Positions 1 through 7,053 of a stretch of 17,827 nt of DNA are shown in pieces. The DNA is taken from the NCBI GenBank assembly GCA_964496245.1, contig CAZBZG010000072.1:1-17827 (forward strand), in the 5' to 3' direction. The notes beneath the pieces are model-generated. The model made no database searches. It saw only the letters and a program-made list of their open reading frames with translations, and was not told the origin of the DNA. Both the position numbers and the translations under genes were made by a program. How positions within the stretch are numbered: position 1 is the stretch's first letter; each line of letters opens with the position of its first letter. Source of the stretch: CAZBZG01 sp964496245 (GTDB taxonomy: Bacteria > Planctomycetota > SZUA-567).

Positions 1-24
1 AGGCGCTCATTTTGGTGGGCGCCT
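1..24. other. Hairpin at the window edge
   Basis: Bases 1-9 can pair with bases 16-24 (AGGCGC with GCGCCT, then one G-T wobble and two more pairs) around a six-base loop. No T-run follows on the plus strand, so it is not a standard intrinsic terminator. It could be the end of an upstream gene's terminator or a repeat cut by the window edge. The role is unknown. Confidence 0.3.
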
Positions 25-95
25 GCTTGCGTGGTGTGAGGGGATGAGGAGGGCGCGAAAGAGGGCGCCCCGGGCCTCCCGTGTCGAAAAATGCC

Positions 96-124
96 TTGAG
101 GGGTGTGGGGGCAGGGCATATACT
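96..124 (+). promoter_or_regulatory. Sigma70-type promoter for the first gene cluster
   Basis: A -35 box TTGAGG (96-101) is followed by a 17-base spacer and a -10 box TATACT (119-124). The -10 box matches five of six consensus positions and the spacing is ideal. Transcription would start near base 131, giving a leader of about 75 bases before the first gene. No other good promoter was seen before 5443, so it may drive all five genes. Confidence 0.5.
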
Positions 125-194
125 CACGTACGGCTGATTCCTCCCACGCGCTCTCGCGCCTTTGTTGCCGCCGGGGGACGGCGGTTGTCGAGCC

Positions 195-201
195 AAGGAG
201 G
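195..201 (+). promoter_or_regulatory. Ribosome binding site that decides a GTG start
   Basis: AAGGAGG lies six bases before the GTG at 208. The ATG at 214 is in the same frame but 12 bases from this site, so GTG 208 is the better start for the first gene. Confidence 0.6.
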
Positions 202-207
202 CTGTCG

Positions 208-972
208 GTGGGGATGTTCACCGATTTCGTGCGGTTCATGGGTAGCGTGCTGCTCGGGCAGAAGGATGCCTCGCAGGCGTATGCCGAGGCGCTCGCCATG
301 GCCGAGCGGTACGTGCGGTGGGGAACGGAGCGCGGGGACATACGGGATTTCAGGTCGGCGATGGATCAACTCGACCTCTGCCGGGACGCGGATGCGCCCA
401 AGAGCGAATTCGTGGTCCGCAAGTATGCAGGTCTGGTGAATGCGACGTCGGGGATCCTTGCGGGGTTGATCCGGAAGCACAAGGAGCGGGTGAGCGAGGC
501 CGGGGCTTCGCAGGGGAAGTTGAGCCACGAGTTGTCCGCCCTGGAGGGGCAGATCGAAGTCGCCAAGAAGCGGGCGGAGGAACTCAAGGCAGAGGGAAGT
601 CTGATCAAGGCGCAGGACGAGGAGCGGCATCTCAACGAAATGCGCACGAGGGTGTCGCACCTGCGCCAGACGCTTGCGGCGCACGGGGACCGCGCGGAAA
701 GCGCGGAGAGCTACGAGGCACTCGTGTCGGAGTCTGAGAGGCTCTGCGAAAACCTGGAAGCCGGCATTGTGTCTCTGGAAATGAATCCCGAATTGCCTGC
801 CGACGTGGTGGGGACGGTGCGCGACCTGATCCGAGACCGCCTCGAGACCATGCGCAGCGAGGTGCAGGCCCTGTCCCCGGAAATGCCCCCGCCCGCCGAG
901 GAGCCCGAAGCGGCTGCGCAGCCCGGACCCGCGGTGCAGGCGGAACCCGAATCCGCACCGGAGACGGAGTGA
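208..972 (+). CDS. Hypothetical coiled-coil protein
   Basis: I do not recognise a family for this 254-residue protein. The start is GTG 208, chosen for its strong ribosome binding site; ATG 214 is the alternative. The first 85 residues look globular and helical and show no signal peptide or membrane segment. Residues of about 90-215 are rich in Glu, Lys, Ala and Leu with heptad-like spacing, which suggests a long coiled coil. The last 30 or so residues are a Pro/Ala/Glu-rich tail. The shape is loosely like PspA/IM30 proteins, but no PspA motif was found and I do not assign it there. The next gene, rsmD, begins five bases after the stop, so the two are probably co-transcribed. It is likely a cytoplasmic structural or scaffold protein. 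Confidence 0.75.
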   Translation: MGMFTDFVRFMGSVLLGQKDASQAYAEALAMAERYVRWGTERGDIRDFRSAMDQLDLCRDADAPKSEFVVRKYAGLVNATSGILAGLIRKHKERVSEAGASQGKLSHELSALEGQIEVAKKRAEELKAEGSLIKAQDEERHLNEMRTRVSHLRQTLAAHGDRAESAESYEALVSESERLCENLEAGIVSLEMNPELPADVVGTVRDLIRDRLETMRSEVQALSPEMPPPAEEPEAAAQPGPAVQAEPESAPETE

Positions 973-976
973 CCCT

Positions 977-1543
977 GTGCGCGTGATCGCCGGTCGTGCA
1001 CGGCGGAGGGAACTCGCTGTCTGCCCGGGCCGGGCGGCCAGGCCTTTCCTGGGACTCGCCCGCGGTGCGCTCTTCAACGCCCTGGGAGACGTTGAGCGGG
1101 CGCATGTATTGGACCTTTATGCGGGAAGCGGAGCCCTGGGCATCGAGGCGCTCAGCCGGGGTGGGGAATCCTGCACCTTTGTGGAGCAAGAGGCCGCGTC
1201 GGTGCGTGTGATCGAGGGGAACCTGGTCCGCTGTGGTTTGGAGAACGCAGCCGAGGTGGTCTGCGGAAGCGTTGCAGAGGTCCTCGGCCGCCTCGGGGGG
1301 GCCTTCGAGCTCGTGTTCGTGGATCCGCCCTTTGCGCTGGGAGCGCAGTGGGAGGCGTGCGCGGAAGGACGAACGGTCGAGGCTGAGACGGCGCGTTTGC
1401 TCGGACCGGAGGGGCGCCTTGTGTTCCGGTGCGAGGAGCGCGTGGCCGCACCGAAAACGTGGAACGGACTGGCGCTTGTGTGGGAGCGTTGCTACGGGCG
1501 CAGCCGCATCAGCATCTTTGCGCCGCCCGCCCGCGGACGATGA
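977..1543 (+). CDS. rsmD: 16S rRNA (guanine-N2)-methyltransferase RsmD
   Basis: RsmD methylates G966 of 16S rRNA (E. coli numbering) using S-adenosylmethionine. This 188-residue protein has the usual length and the family's N-terminal MRVIAGRARRREL stretch. The SAM-binding loop DLYAGSGALGIEALSRG lies at residues 46-62, and the catalytic VDPPF (115-119) is the D-P-P-Y/F version of motif IV. The start is GTG 977, with GGAG (966-969) seven bases upstream. One oddity is the segment before ALFNAL. Family members usually read RPTTDRVREALFN, but here it is RPFLGLARGALFN, so the Thr/Asp/Arg/Glu residues are lost. The stop overlaps the next start as ATGA, suggesting translational coupling. Confidence 0.9.
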   Translation: MRVIAGRARRRELAVCPGRAARPFLGLARGALFNALGDVERAHVLDLYAGSGALGIEALSRGGESCTFVEQEAASVRVIEGNLVRCGLENAAEVVCGSVAEVLGRLGGAFELVFVDPPFALGAQWEACAEGRTVEAETARLLGPEGRLVFRCEERVAAPKTWNGLALVWERCYGRSRISIFAPPARGR

Positions 1544-3243
1544 GAGGAGCGTGGTCCGGCGTGCCTGAAGAGGATGCAGCCTCACTCGAAAACCGGCAGC
1601 GCGAACTGACCGAAGCCTTCTTGGCGTTGCGGGCTGAGGGCGCGGATGACCCCAAGGCGAAACGAAAGCTGTCGCGCCTGGCGGGGAAACTGGACGCGCT
1701 GTACTGGGCGCGCGTAGAGGCGCTGCTGGTCGGGCGCGTCTCGCCTGATCGTGATGAACTCGAGTTCAGCGAGGACGAACGCCTTCTGATCGATGTGGGG
1801 CTCTTGGATCTCGCTCTGGTGGAAAACGCGGGCGACGATCTTGCGCACCGGCTGAGCGAAGAGATCCACACACCGGGTCCGCCCAACCACATGTACCTCT
1901 CCGAATGGCTGGAAGACCGGTATCGGCGGCATGCACTGGATCAGGACCTGGACAGCGCTGTGTCCGACGACGCCGAGGCGGACGGGAGCTCGGCCGAGGC
2001 CAAGGAGGCGCGCGCCAAGATCTTCGCGCGCATGGGGCCGCTCTTCGAAAGCCTGCCGGGGGTGAGCCCGCGGGTGGCCCGCTACGTGGCTTCTGGGGGG
2101 CTGGATGAGCAGATCCTGCAGACCAGCACAACCTTGCTGACGCGACACGAGGCACGGCTCTTCCGCTACCGCCGGAAGCTCGTCAATCTGCGGGCCCAGG
2201 TCGTGGCCAAGGCGCGTGCACGCGCTCGCGACCAGGCGACCAGGAAACTCTTCGATATGCTGGAGAACATCTACGCCTCGGACTGGCGCAAGCGGTTCCA
2301 ACGTCAAGGACAGGCGGAAAACCAGACCGCGCAGGAGGCGGGCGGAGAGGGAAGCCCTGCCTTGAGCCGCACGGGGCTGGTCGAGTATCTCGTGAGCGAG
2401 CTCCACTTCGTGCGCACGCTCCTGCCGTTGGGAGCGCTTGCGGGCGGGGTGACCCGGACGTGCGCGGTGCTGTTGGAAGACAGTCCCCGGGTCACCAAGG
2501 GGGATACCCAGCGGGGGCTCGCGCTCACGCGGGCATGCGACCGCGAGTACCAGCTGAATCCCGTGGTGCTGATCGCGCCCTTCCGGGGACGCGGCATCTT
2601 CGAGTGGGATCGGGACAGCCTCGTGGTCAGTCTAGTGCCGGTGGAGAGCGCGGTGGATTCGGTGGCCAATGCTGTGGGCAACTACCGGATGCTGATCGAT
2701 TCGTTTCAGAACGAGGGAAGCGTGCGGAAGGCGTACGAGGAACGCTTCCCCGGGGTGAACTTCCAGCAAGCGTTCCAGGCGGACTACCGCGCGTGGATCA
2801 CCGAGGTCGGCCTGGGACATGCCGAGGGTTTGCCTGAGGAGCGGCGCGACTTCTTCCAGCAGTACATCGGGCCCGACTGCTGCGGCGTGTTGGCTCCCGC
2901 CAATCTGCGGAACCTGGGGCCGCAGGCGCGGGAGACCGTGCGGCGGCGCCTGGAGAAGCAGGTCAGCATCTCCCAGAACGACGCCAACCTGCACCATCGG
3001 TTGGCCGTGGTCTACTGGCAGGAGGGCCGGCTGGGCGAGGCGCTGGCGGAGATGGCGCAGGCGGCCAAGCTCGCCCCGCGGGAAGGGGAGATTCTGTTCG
3101 GCCTGGGACTGTTGTTGCGGGCGCAAGGGGCGGCGGACAAGGCGACCGGCGTCTTCCGGGCCTGTGCGAAGCGCGTGCCGCAGACCATCTGGGGCGTGTA
3201 CGCGGGCGATGCCGCGGCGGGCCGCCTCTGGAAGGAGTCCTAG
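1540..3243 (+). CDS. Large unknown protein with C-terminal TPR-like repeats
   Basis: This 567-residue protein is not recognised. ATG 1540 overlaps the rsmD stop (ATGA); GTG 1561, with GAGGAG 11 bases upstream, is a possible alternative. There is no signal peptide or membrane segment. The N-terminal half is charged and helical. A mixed hydrophobic region at about residues 300-420 contains LNPVVLIAPFRGRGIFEWD and looks like a folded domain with beta strands. Residues 479-547 carry two TPR-like repeats (LHHRLAVVYWQEGRLGEAL... and ILFGLGLLLRAQGAADKA...), which usually bind partner proteins. The next gene follows after one base, and this gene's 3' end supplies that gene's ribosome binding site. 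The cluster setting suggests a cytoplasmic adaptor working with the downstream membrane and PilZ proteins. That is inference. Confidence 0.75.
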   Translation: MRGAWSGVPEEDAASLENRQRELTEAFLALRAEGADDPKAKRKLSRLAGKLDALYWARVEALLVGRVSPDRDELEFSEDERLLIDVGLLDLALVENAGDDLAHRLSEEIHTPGPPNHMYLSEWLEDRYRRHALDQDLDSAVSDDAEADGSSAEAKEARAKIFARMGPLFESLPGVSPRVARYVASGGLDEQILQTSTTLLTRHEARLFRYRRKLVNLRAQVVAKARARARDQATRKLFDMLENIYASDWRKRFQRQGQAENQTAQEAGGEGSPALSRTGLVEYLVSELHFVRTLLPLGALAGGVTRTCAVLLEDSPRVTKGDTQRGLALTRACDREYQLNPVVLIAPFRGRGIFEWDRDSLVVSLVPVESAVDSVANAVGNYRMLIDSFQNEGSVRKAYEERFPGVNFQQAFQADYRAWITEVGLGHAEGLPEERRDFFQQYIGPDCCGVLAPANLRNLGPQARETVRRRLEKQVSISQNDANLHHRLAVVYWQEGRLGEALAEMAQAAKLAPREGEILFGLGLLLRAQGAADKATGVFRACAKRVPQTIWGVYAGDAAAGRLWKES

Positions 3244-3244
3244 G

Positions 3245-3868
3245 ATGGAAGCCGGGGCGTTGCTGCTGGCGGTGGGCGACGTGGACGTGACCAATGCGCA
3301 GCTTGGGCTCATTGCTCTGGTGGTGCTGTTCGCCGTTCTGGTGCCGCGCGTGATCCGTAAGGCGTGGTCGCGGAAGTCGGGCGCGGGACTGGCTGGATTG
3401 CGCGAGCGCGTGGAGGATGCCGAGCAGGAGGCGCGCGCGCGGCGTACGGTCGACCGGGCGCTCTCTGATTTGCTGGAAACGAGCAGGGATATCAATGCGC
3501 AGATCGACACCAAGATTCGCATCCTCAACAAGCTGGTCAAAGATGCCGATCGGGAAGCCCGGCGGCTGGAGAAGCTGCAGGGGCGGGAGGTGGGGGGGGC
3601 GGAGGAATCGAAGGCCCAGCCCGCTGGCGGGGACGCGGCTGAGGAGCACGTGGGGGGGGCGCGAGAAGACAGAGCCGGTGATCCCGAAGAGCGAAGAGGG
3701 CCTTCCGGGGGCAGCGAGAGCAGGCGGCGCTGGCGGGCCATGCGAGAACGCATCGGGCATCTCCAGGCCGAGGGCCGTGCGCCTGCGGAAATCGCGCGAG
3801 TGACGCGGCTCTCCGTGCAAGAGGTGAATGTGATTCTGCGGCTCGCCGATGATGAGAAGAAAGCATAG
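3245..3868 (+). CDS. Membrane-anchored coiled-coil protein with HTH-like tail
   Basis: This 207-residue protein starts at ATG 3245, with AAGGAG (3232-3237) seven bases upstream. Residues of about 19-36 form one hydrophobic helix with a basic flank (RKAWSRK), so most of the protein should face the cytoplasm. Residues 50-112 are a predicted coiled coil. A Gly/Ala/Glu-rich linker follows at 113-160. The tail at 166-200 (RERIGHLQAEGRAPAEIARVTRLS, then VQEVNVILRLA) reads like a helix-turn-helix. This anchor, coiled coil and HTH-like tail plan resembles small proteins carrying DUF2802 or DUF6115, but membership needs a profile search. The linker contains two runs of eight G. A 30-base gap separates it from the PilZ gene. 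Confidence 0.75.
   Translation: MEAGALLLAVGDVDVTNAQLGLIALVVLFAVLVPRVIRKAWSRKSGAGLAGLRERVEDAEQEARARRTVDRALSDLLETSRDINAQIDTKIRILNKLVKDADREARRLEKLQGREVGGAEESKAQPAGGDAAEEHVGGAREDRAGDPEERRGPSGGSESRRRWRAMRERIGHLQAEGRAPAEIARVTRLSVQEVNVILRLADDEKKA
3592..3599 (+). repeat. G8 homopolymer tract, first copy
   Basis: Eight consecutive G bases sit inside the linker of the membrane-anchored coiled-coil gene, in the codons for Val116, Gly117, Gly118 and Ala119. The local sequence TGGGGGGGGC recurs exactly 60 bases downstream. Tracts of this kind can gain or lose a base during replication. A one-base change would remove the HTH-like tail. Confidence 0.7.
3652..3659 (+). repeat. G8 homopolymer tract, second copy
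   Basis: This is a second run of eight G bases in the same ten-base context (TGGGGGGGGC), in the same gene and the same reading phase, again encoding Val-Gly-Gly-Ala. With the first copy it frames a 60-base segment that could also be deleted in frame by recombination or slippage. Confidence 0.7.
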
Positions 3869-3898
3869 GGGCCGCCGCGGTCGCCCGGAGCGGATGAA

Positions 3899-5443
3899 AT
3901 GCCCGACAACGATGCAGAACCGCTCGCCACGCGCTTTTCAATGACCACCCCGCCTTCTGCTACAGAGGCCGAGGGCCTGGTTGGTACGCGTCTGGGGGGC
4001 TACCGGGTGGATGCGTGGATCGGGGAGGGCCCCCGGGCGCTGGTGTATCGCGCGTGCCAGGTCGCGCTCGGTCGCATGGTGGCGTTGAAGCTCCTGAAGC
4101 GCGATTTCGTCATGAATGCCGAGCGGATCAGCGACTACCTGGAGGCGGCGCGTTCGGCCTCGAGCTTGATCCACCCGAACGTGATCCAGGTGTACGACGT
4201 GGTCTCCATGGGAGATATCCATTTCAGCGCGGTGGAGCTTGCCGAAGCGGAAACCCTGGACACCTGGATCTCGGAGCGTCGGTCTCCGCCGATCGATCTG
4301 GCACTGAGCCTGGCACGGCAGGCCTGCGAGGCGTTGCGGTACGCGCACGACGCCGCGCGGGTCCACGGGAATCTCTGTCCGGCCAACGTGTTCGTGGGTC
4401 CGGGCGAGCGGATCCGGCTGGCCGACTTTTGTCTGCATCCGTTCCTTCCGTCCGACCCGCCTTCCGACGTGACCGATCTCTGGCGTGCGAGTTATGTGGC
4501 GCCCGAGGTGCTTCGCGGGGAAGAGGCCACCGCCCAATCGGATTTCTTCGGTCTCGCCGCTGTGCTGTACCATGTGATCGTGGGGGAGCCTCCCTATGCG
4601 GTGGAGGAGGTCAAGGCGCGCGTGCTGGGACGAGCGCCGTCGCCGTCGCCTCCGTCGGCACGGCAGATCCATCCAGCGGTGCCGAGCGGAATGTCTGATC
4701 TGCTGGCCCGGATGCTCACGCCGGATCTGTCCGCTCGGCCGAAGGACGCGGTAGAGGTGCTGGCGGAGATGGAGGGCGTGGCCGAGGCCGTCGGGCAAGG
4801 CGCCGGCCCCGAACGTGTCCGGGAGTGGATGGAAGCGGAGGCGCGGCTGCCGCCGCCCAATCGCAGAAGTTACAGGCGCATGCGGGGCGACGTCGAGGTC
4901 AGCCTGACCCCGCGCAAGACGAGTCAAGACAGCGCAGTCATGCTGCTGGCCAAGCTCAGGGACTTGAGCGAGAACGGAGCCTTTGTTGCGACCGATTCGC
5001 CGCTGCCCGTGGGATCCTTCGTCACGCTGGAATTCGGTCTGCAGCCGGGAAAGGGCGAGGTCCGTGTGCTCGGTGTCGTTCGATGGGTCGAGGCTAAGGA
5101 GCCTGGACCGGGCATGGGGGTTCAGTTTCTCGAAGTCAGCACCACGGACCGCAGGAATCTGCGGGACTACGTGGACGAGCGTATTCTCGACGAGATGGTG
5201 CGGGCGCTGACGCGGACGCAATTGCACCGCACGATTCTGCAGATCCTGCTCAACAGCTGGGGACAGCGGCTCTCGTTCGCACGGCTGTTGAGCGTCACGG
5301 GAGCCAGCCAGACGCTGCTGCGACGCACCCTGGCCGATTTCGAACGCTACACGCTGGCGCGCGTGGACGCGGATGCAGTGGAGTGTCTGCGGCCAGCCAG
5401 CGAGGCGGCGGTCGAAGCGCTGGCGCACGCGCTCAAAGGGTGA
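3899..5443 (+). CDS. Pseudokinase-PilZ-winged-helix fusion protein
   Basis: This 514-residue protein has three parts. Residues 34-290 follow the eukaryotic-type Ser/Thr kinase fold: glycine loop GEGPRALV (42-49), the VALK lysine (K64), HPNVIQVYD, and APE (201-203). The catalytic loop reads HGNLCPAN (156-163), so the catalytic Asp is Asn and the loop Lys is Cys. DFG is DFC (176-178), the third loop glycine is Ala, and the helix-C Glu is displaced. It is therefore probably a pseudokinase. Residues 322-430 form a PilZ domain with both cyclic-di-GMP motifs, RxxxR (322-326 or 323-327) and DLSENG (355-360). Residues 432-512 look like a winged helix. ATG 3899 has GGAG eight bases upstream; ATG 3941 is possible. 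It is probably cytoplasmic. The last gene of its cluster, it stops 10 bases from the converging ROK gene. Confidence 0.85.
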   Translation: MPDNDAEPLATRFSMTTPPSATEAEGLVGTRLGGYRVDAWIGEGPRALVYRACQVALGRMVALKLLKRDFVMNAERISDYLEAARSASSLIHPNVIQVYDVVSMGDIHFSAVELAEAETLDTWISERRSPPIDLALSLARQACEALRYAHDAARVHGNLCPANVFVGPGERIRLADFCLHPFLPSDPPSDVTDLWRASYVAPEVLRGEEATAQSDFFGLAAVLYHVIVGEPPYAVEEVKARVLGRAPSPSPPSARQIHPAVPSGMSDLLARMLTPDLSARPKDAVEVLAEMEGVAEAVGQGAGPERVREWMEAEARLPPPNRRSYRRMRGDVEVSLTPRKTSQDSAVMLLAKLRDLSENGAFVATDSPLPVGSFVTLEFGLQPGKGEVRVLGVVRWVEAKEPGPGMGVQFLEVSTTDRRNLRDYVDERILDEMVRALTRTQLHRTILQILLNSWGQRLSFARLLSVTGASQTLLRRTLADFERYTLARVDADAVECLRPASEAAVEALAHALKG

Positions 5444-5453
5444 AGCGCGGCCG

Positions 5454-6404
5454 TCATCGAAGGCGCTGGAGCACGCAGCCGGCCGCGCCGATGAGTCCGG
5501 CGTCTTCGCCGAGCTCGGCGGGTAGAATCTCGAGGCGCCTTCCTGGCTGTTCAAAGGCATGGGCGCGGCATTCGGCCCGGATCGGGTCGAATAGGATTTC
5601 GCCGGCCTTGATCATACCGCCTGAGAAGATGCAGCGTTCGGGGTTGAGCAGGTTGGCCATGTTGGCGGCCATGAGCCCCAGGTACCGGCCCGTTTCGGTG
5701 ACGATGTGGCAGGCGAGATCGTCGTCGGCCAGGGCGGCATCGAAGATGTCGGCGCAGGTGATCTCGTCCTCCGGCTTCTGCATGGTGGTCTGCCACCCCA
5801 CCTCCAGAGCCTCCCGGAAGCGAGCCACCGTGGCTGTGGCGGACGCGTAGGCTTCAAGACATCCGAGCCCGCCGCATCCGCAGGGACGGCCGCCGTCCAC
5901 GACCACGACGTGTCCGATCTCGCCGGCGCTCCAGTCGGGCCCGGTGATGAGCTGGCCGTTGAGGATGATTGCGCCCCCGACGCCGGTGCCCAGCGTCATG
6001 AGGATCATGTTCTCACAGCCCTGGCCGGCGCCCGCCCAGAACTCGCCCCAACCGGCTGCATTGGCGTCGTTTTCCAGGATTACCTTGAGCCCGGTGCGCT
6101 GCTGGAGCATCCCCACGATGGGGACGTTCTCCCACTTCAGGTTGGGCGAGAAGGTGACGACGCCGGTGCGGGCGTCGATGGGGCCGGGACTGCCCACGCC
6201 AACGCCGAGGATGGCATCGCGACCGAGAGAGGCAATGGTGAGCGTTTCGTCGATTCCCTGCGCCATCTGGTCGAGCACGGCCTCCGGGCCCGCTTCAGCC
6301 AGCGTCTCCACGGCGTGCCGCGCCAGGATGGTGCGGTCGCTGTCGACCACGGCGCAGCGGAGATTGGTTCCGCCCAGATCCACGCCCACGGTGATGGTAG
6401 CCAT
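5454..6404 (-). CDS. ROK-family sugar kinase, probably glucokinase
   Basis: This 316-residue cytoplasmic enzyme belongs to the ROK family, which phosphorylates glucose or related sugars with ATP. The phosphate-binding loop VDLGGTNLR is at residues 8-16. The sugar-binding and catalytic stretch ENDANAA (111-117) carries the catalytic Asp113, followed by the second phosphate motif GTGVGGA (139-145). The zinc site is GEIGH (161-165) plus CGCGGLGC (175-182), with His165, Cys175, Cys177 and Cys182 as the likely ligands. No N-terminal helix-turn-helix is present, so it is an enzyme rather than a ROK repressor. The substrate cannot be fixed from sequence; glucose is the likeliest. The start has AGGA six bases upstream. 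It is the last gene of the arg-to-ROK run, 42 bases after rdgB. Confidence 0.88.
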   Translation of the reverse strand: MATITVGVDLGGTNLRCAVVDSDRTILARHAVETLAEAGPEAVLDQMAQGIDETLTIASLGRDAILGVGVGSPGPIDARTGVVTFSPNLKWENVPIVGMLQQRTGLKVILENDANAAGWGEFWAGAGQGCENMILMTLGTGVGGAIILNGQLITGPDWSAGEIGHVVVVDGGRPCGCGGLGCLEAYASATATVARFREALEVGWQTTMQKPEDEITCADIFDAALADDDLACHIVTETGRYLGLMAANMANLLNPERCIFSGGMIKAGEILFDPIRAECRAHAFEQPGRRLEILPAELGEDAGLIGAAGCVLQRLR

Positions 6405-6446
6405 GCCGAATCCTGCTGCGGGGTTGACAGACGCCGCAATACCCCA

Positions 6447-7049
6447 TTATCGTCCAATCGCGCCTGGATCTTTGCAGTAGGCTGCAAGCTTCTGGAGCGC
6501 GCGGCCCCGGTGGCTGATGCGATGCTTCTGGGCTGCGTTTACCTGGGCGAAGGTCTGGTGCAGTTCGTCGGAGAGGAAGAGGGGGTCATATCCGAAACCA
6601 TTCTCCCCTATGGGGTTGTGGGTGATCCTGCCGCGGGTCTCCCCGCGGAAGAGCTGCGTTTCGGCGTGGGGACGGGCCATGGCCAACACGCAGACGAAAC
6701 GCGCCGTGCGTTCGGCGTCCAACACTCCGCTCAGCCGGTCGAGCAAGCGGCGGTTGTTCGCTGCGTCGTTGGCGTGTTCGCCGGCGAAGCGGGCCGAGCG
6801 CACCCCCGGTTCGCCGCCGAGGGCATCGACGACCAGTCCGGAATCGTCGGCCACCGCGGCGAGGTCGGTCCAGTCTCGCGCGTGCTCGGCCTTGAGGGTG
6901 GCGTTGGCTTCGAACGTCGTGCCGGTCTCCTCGACGGAGGGGACGTGGGGAAAGGCGCTGACCGGCACCACCTCGATCCCGAGCGGGGCGAGAAGGGCGA
7001 GAAGCTCCTCGCACTTCTTCGGGTTGCGGCTGGCGAGAACCAAACGCAT
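6447..7049 (-). CDS. rdgB: Non-canonical purine NTP pyrophosphatase (RdgB/HAM1)
   Basis: RdgB hydrolyses dITP, ITP and XTP to monophosphates, keeping deaminated purines out of DNA and RNA. The 200-residue length is typical. The N-terminal substrate loop LASRNPKK is at residues 5-12. The TFEANA segment (45-50) is followed by the acidic DDSGL (68-72), with Asp69 the expected catalytic base. GFGYDPLF (151-158) and SHRGRAL (179-185) complete the family signatures. Its start lies four bases after the rph stop. The rph-rdgB pairing is common in bacteria and supports both calls. The ribosome binding site is weak, which fits translational coupling to rph. Confidence 0.95.
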   Translation of the reverse strand: MRLVLASRNPKKCEELLALLAPLGIEVVPVSAFPHVPSVEETGTTFEANATLKAEHARDWTDLAAVADDSGLVVDALGGEPGVRSARFAGEHANDAANNRRLLDRLSGVLDAERTARFVCVLAMARPHAETQLFRGETRGRITHNPIGENGFGYDPLFLSDELHQTFAQVNAAQKHRISHRGRALQKLAAYCKDPGAIGR

Positions 7050-7053
7050 GGGG

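Noticed and set aside
1..24. Hairpin as an intrinsic terminator
   Set aside because: The stem is sound but no T-run follows, and the gene it would serve lies outside the window.
2632..3948. Minus-strand frame of 438 residues spanning two plus-strand genes
   Set aside because: No recognisable domain, biased composition, and it crosses the boundary of two supported genes.
3938..5560. Long minus-strand frame opposite the pseudokinase-PilZ gene
   Set aside because: Arg/His/Pro-rich with no motif. The plus-strand frame has clear kinase and PilZ signatures.
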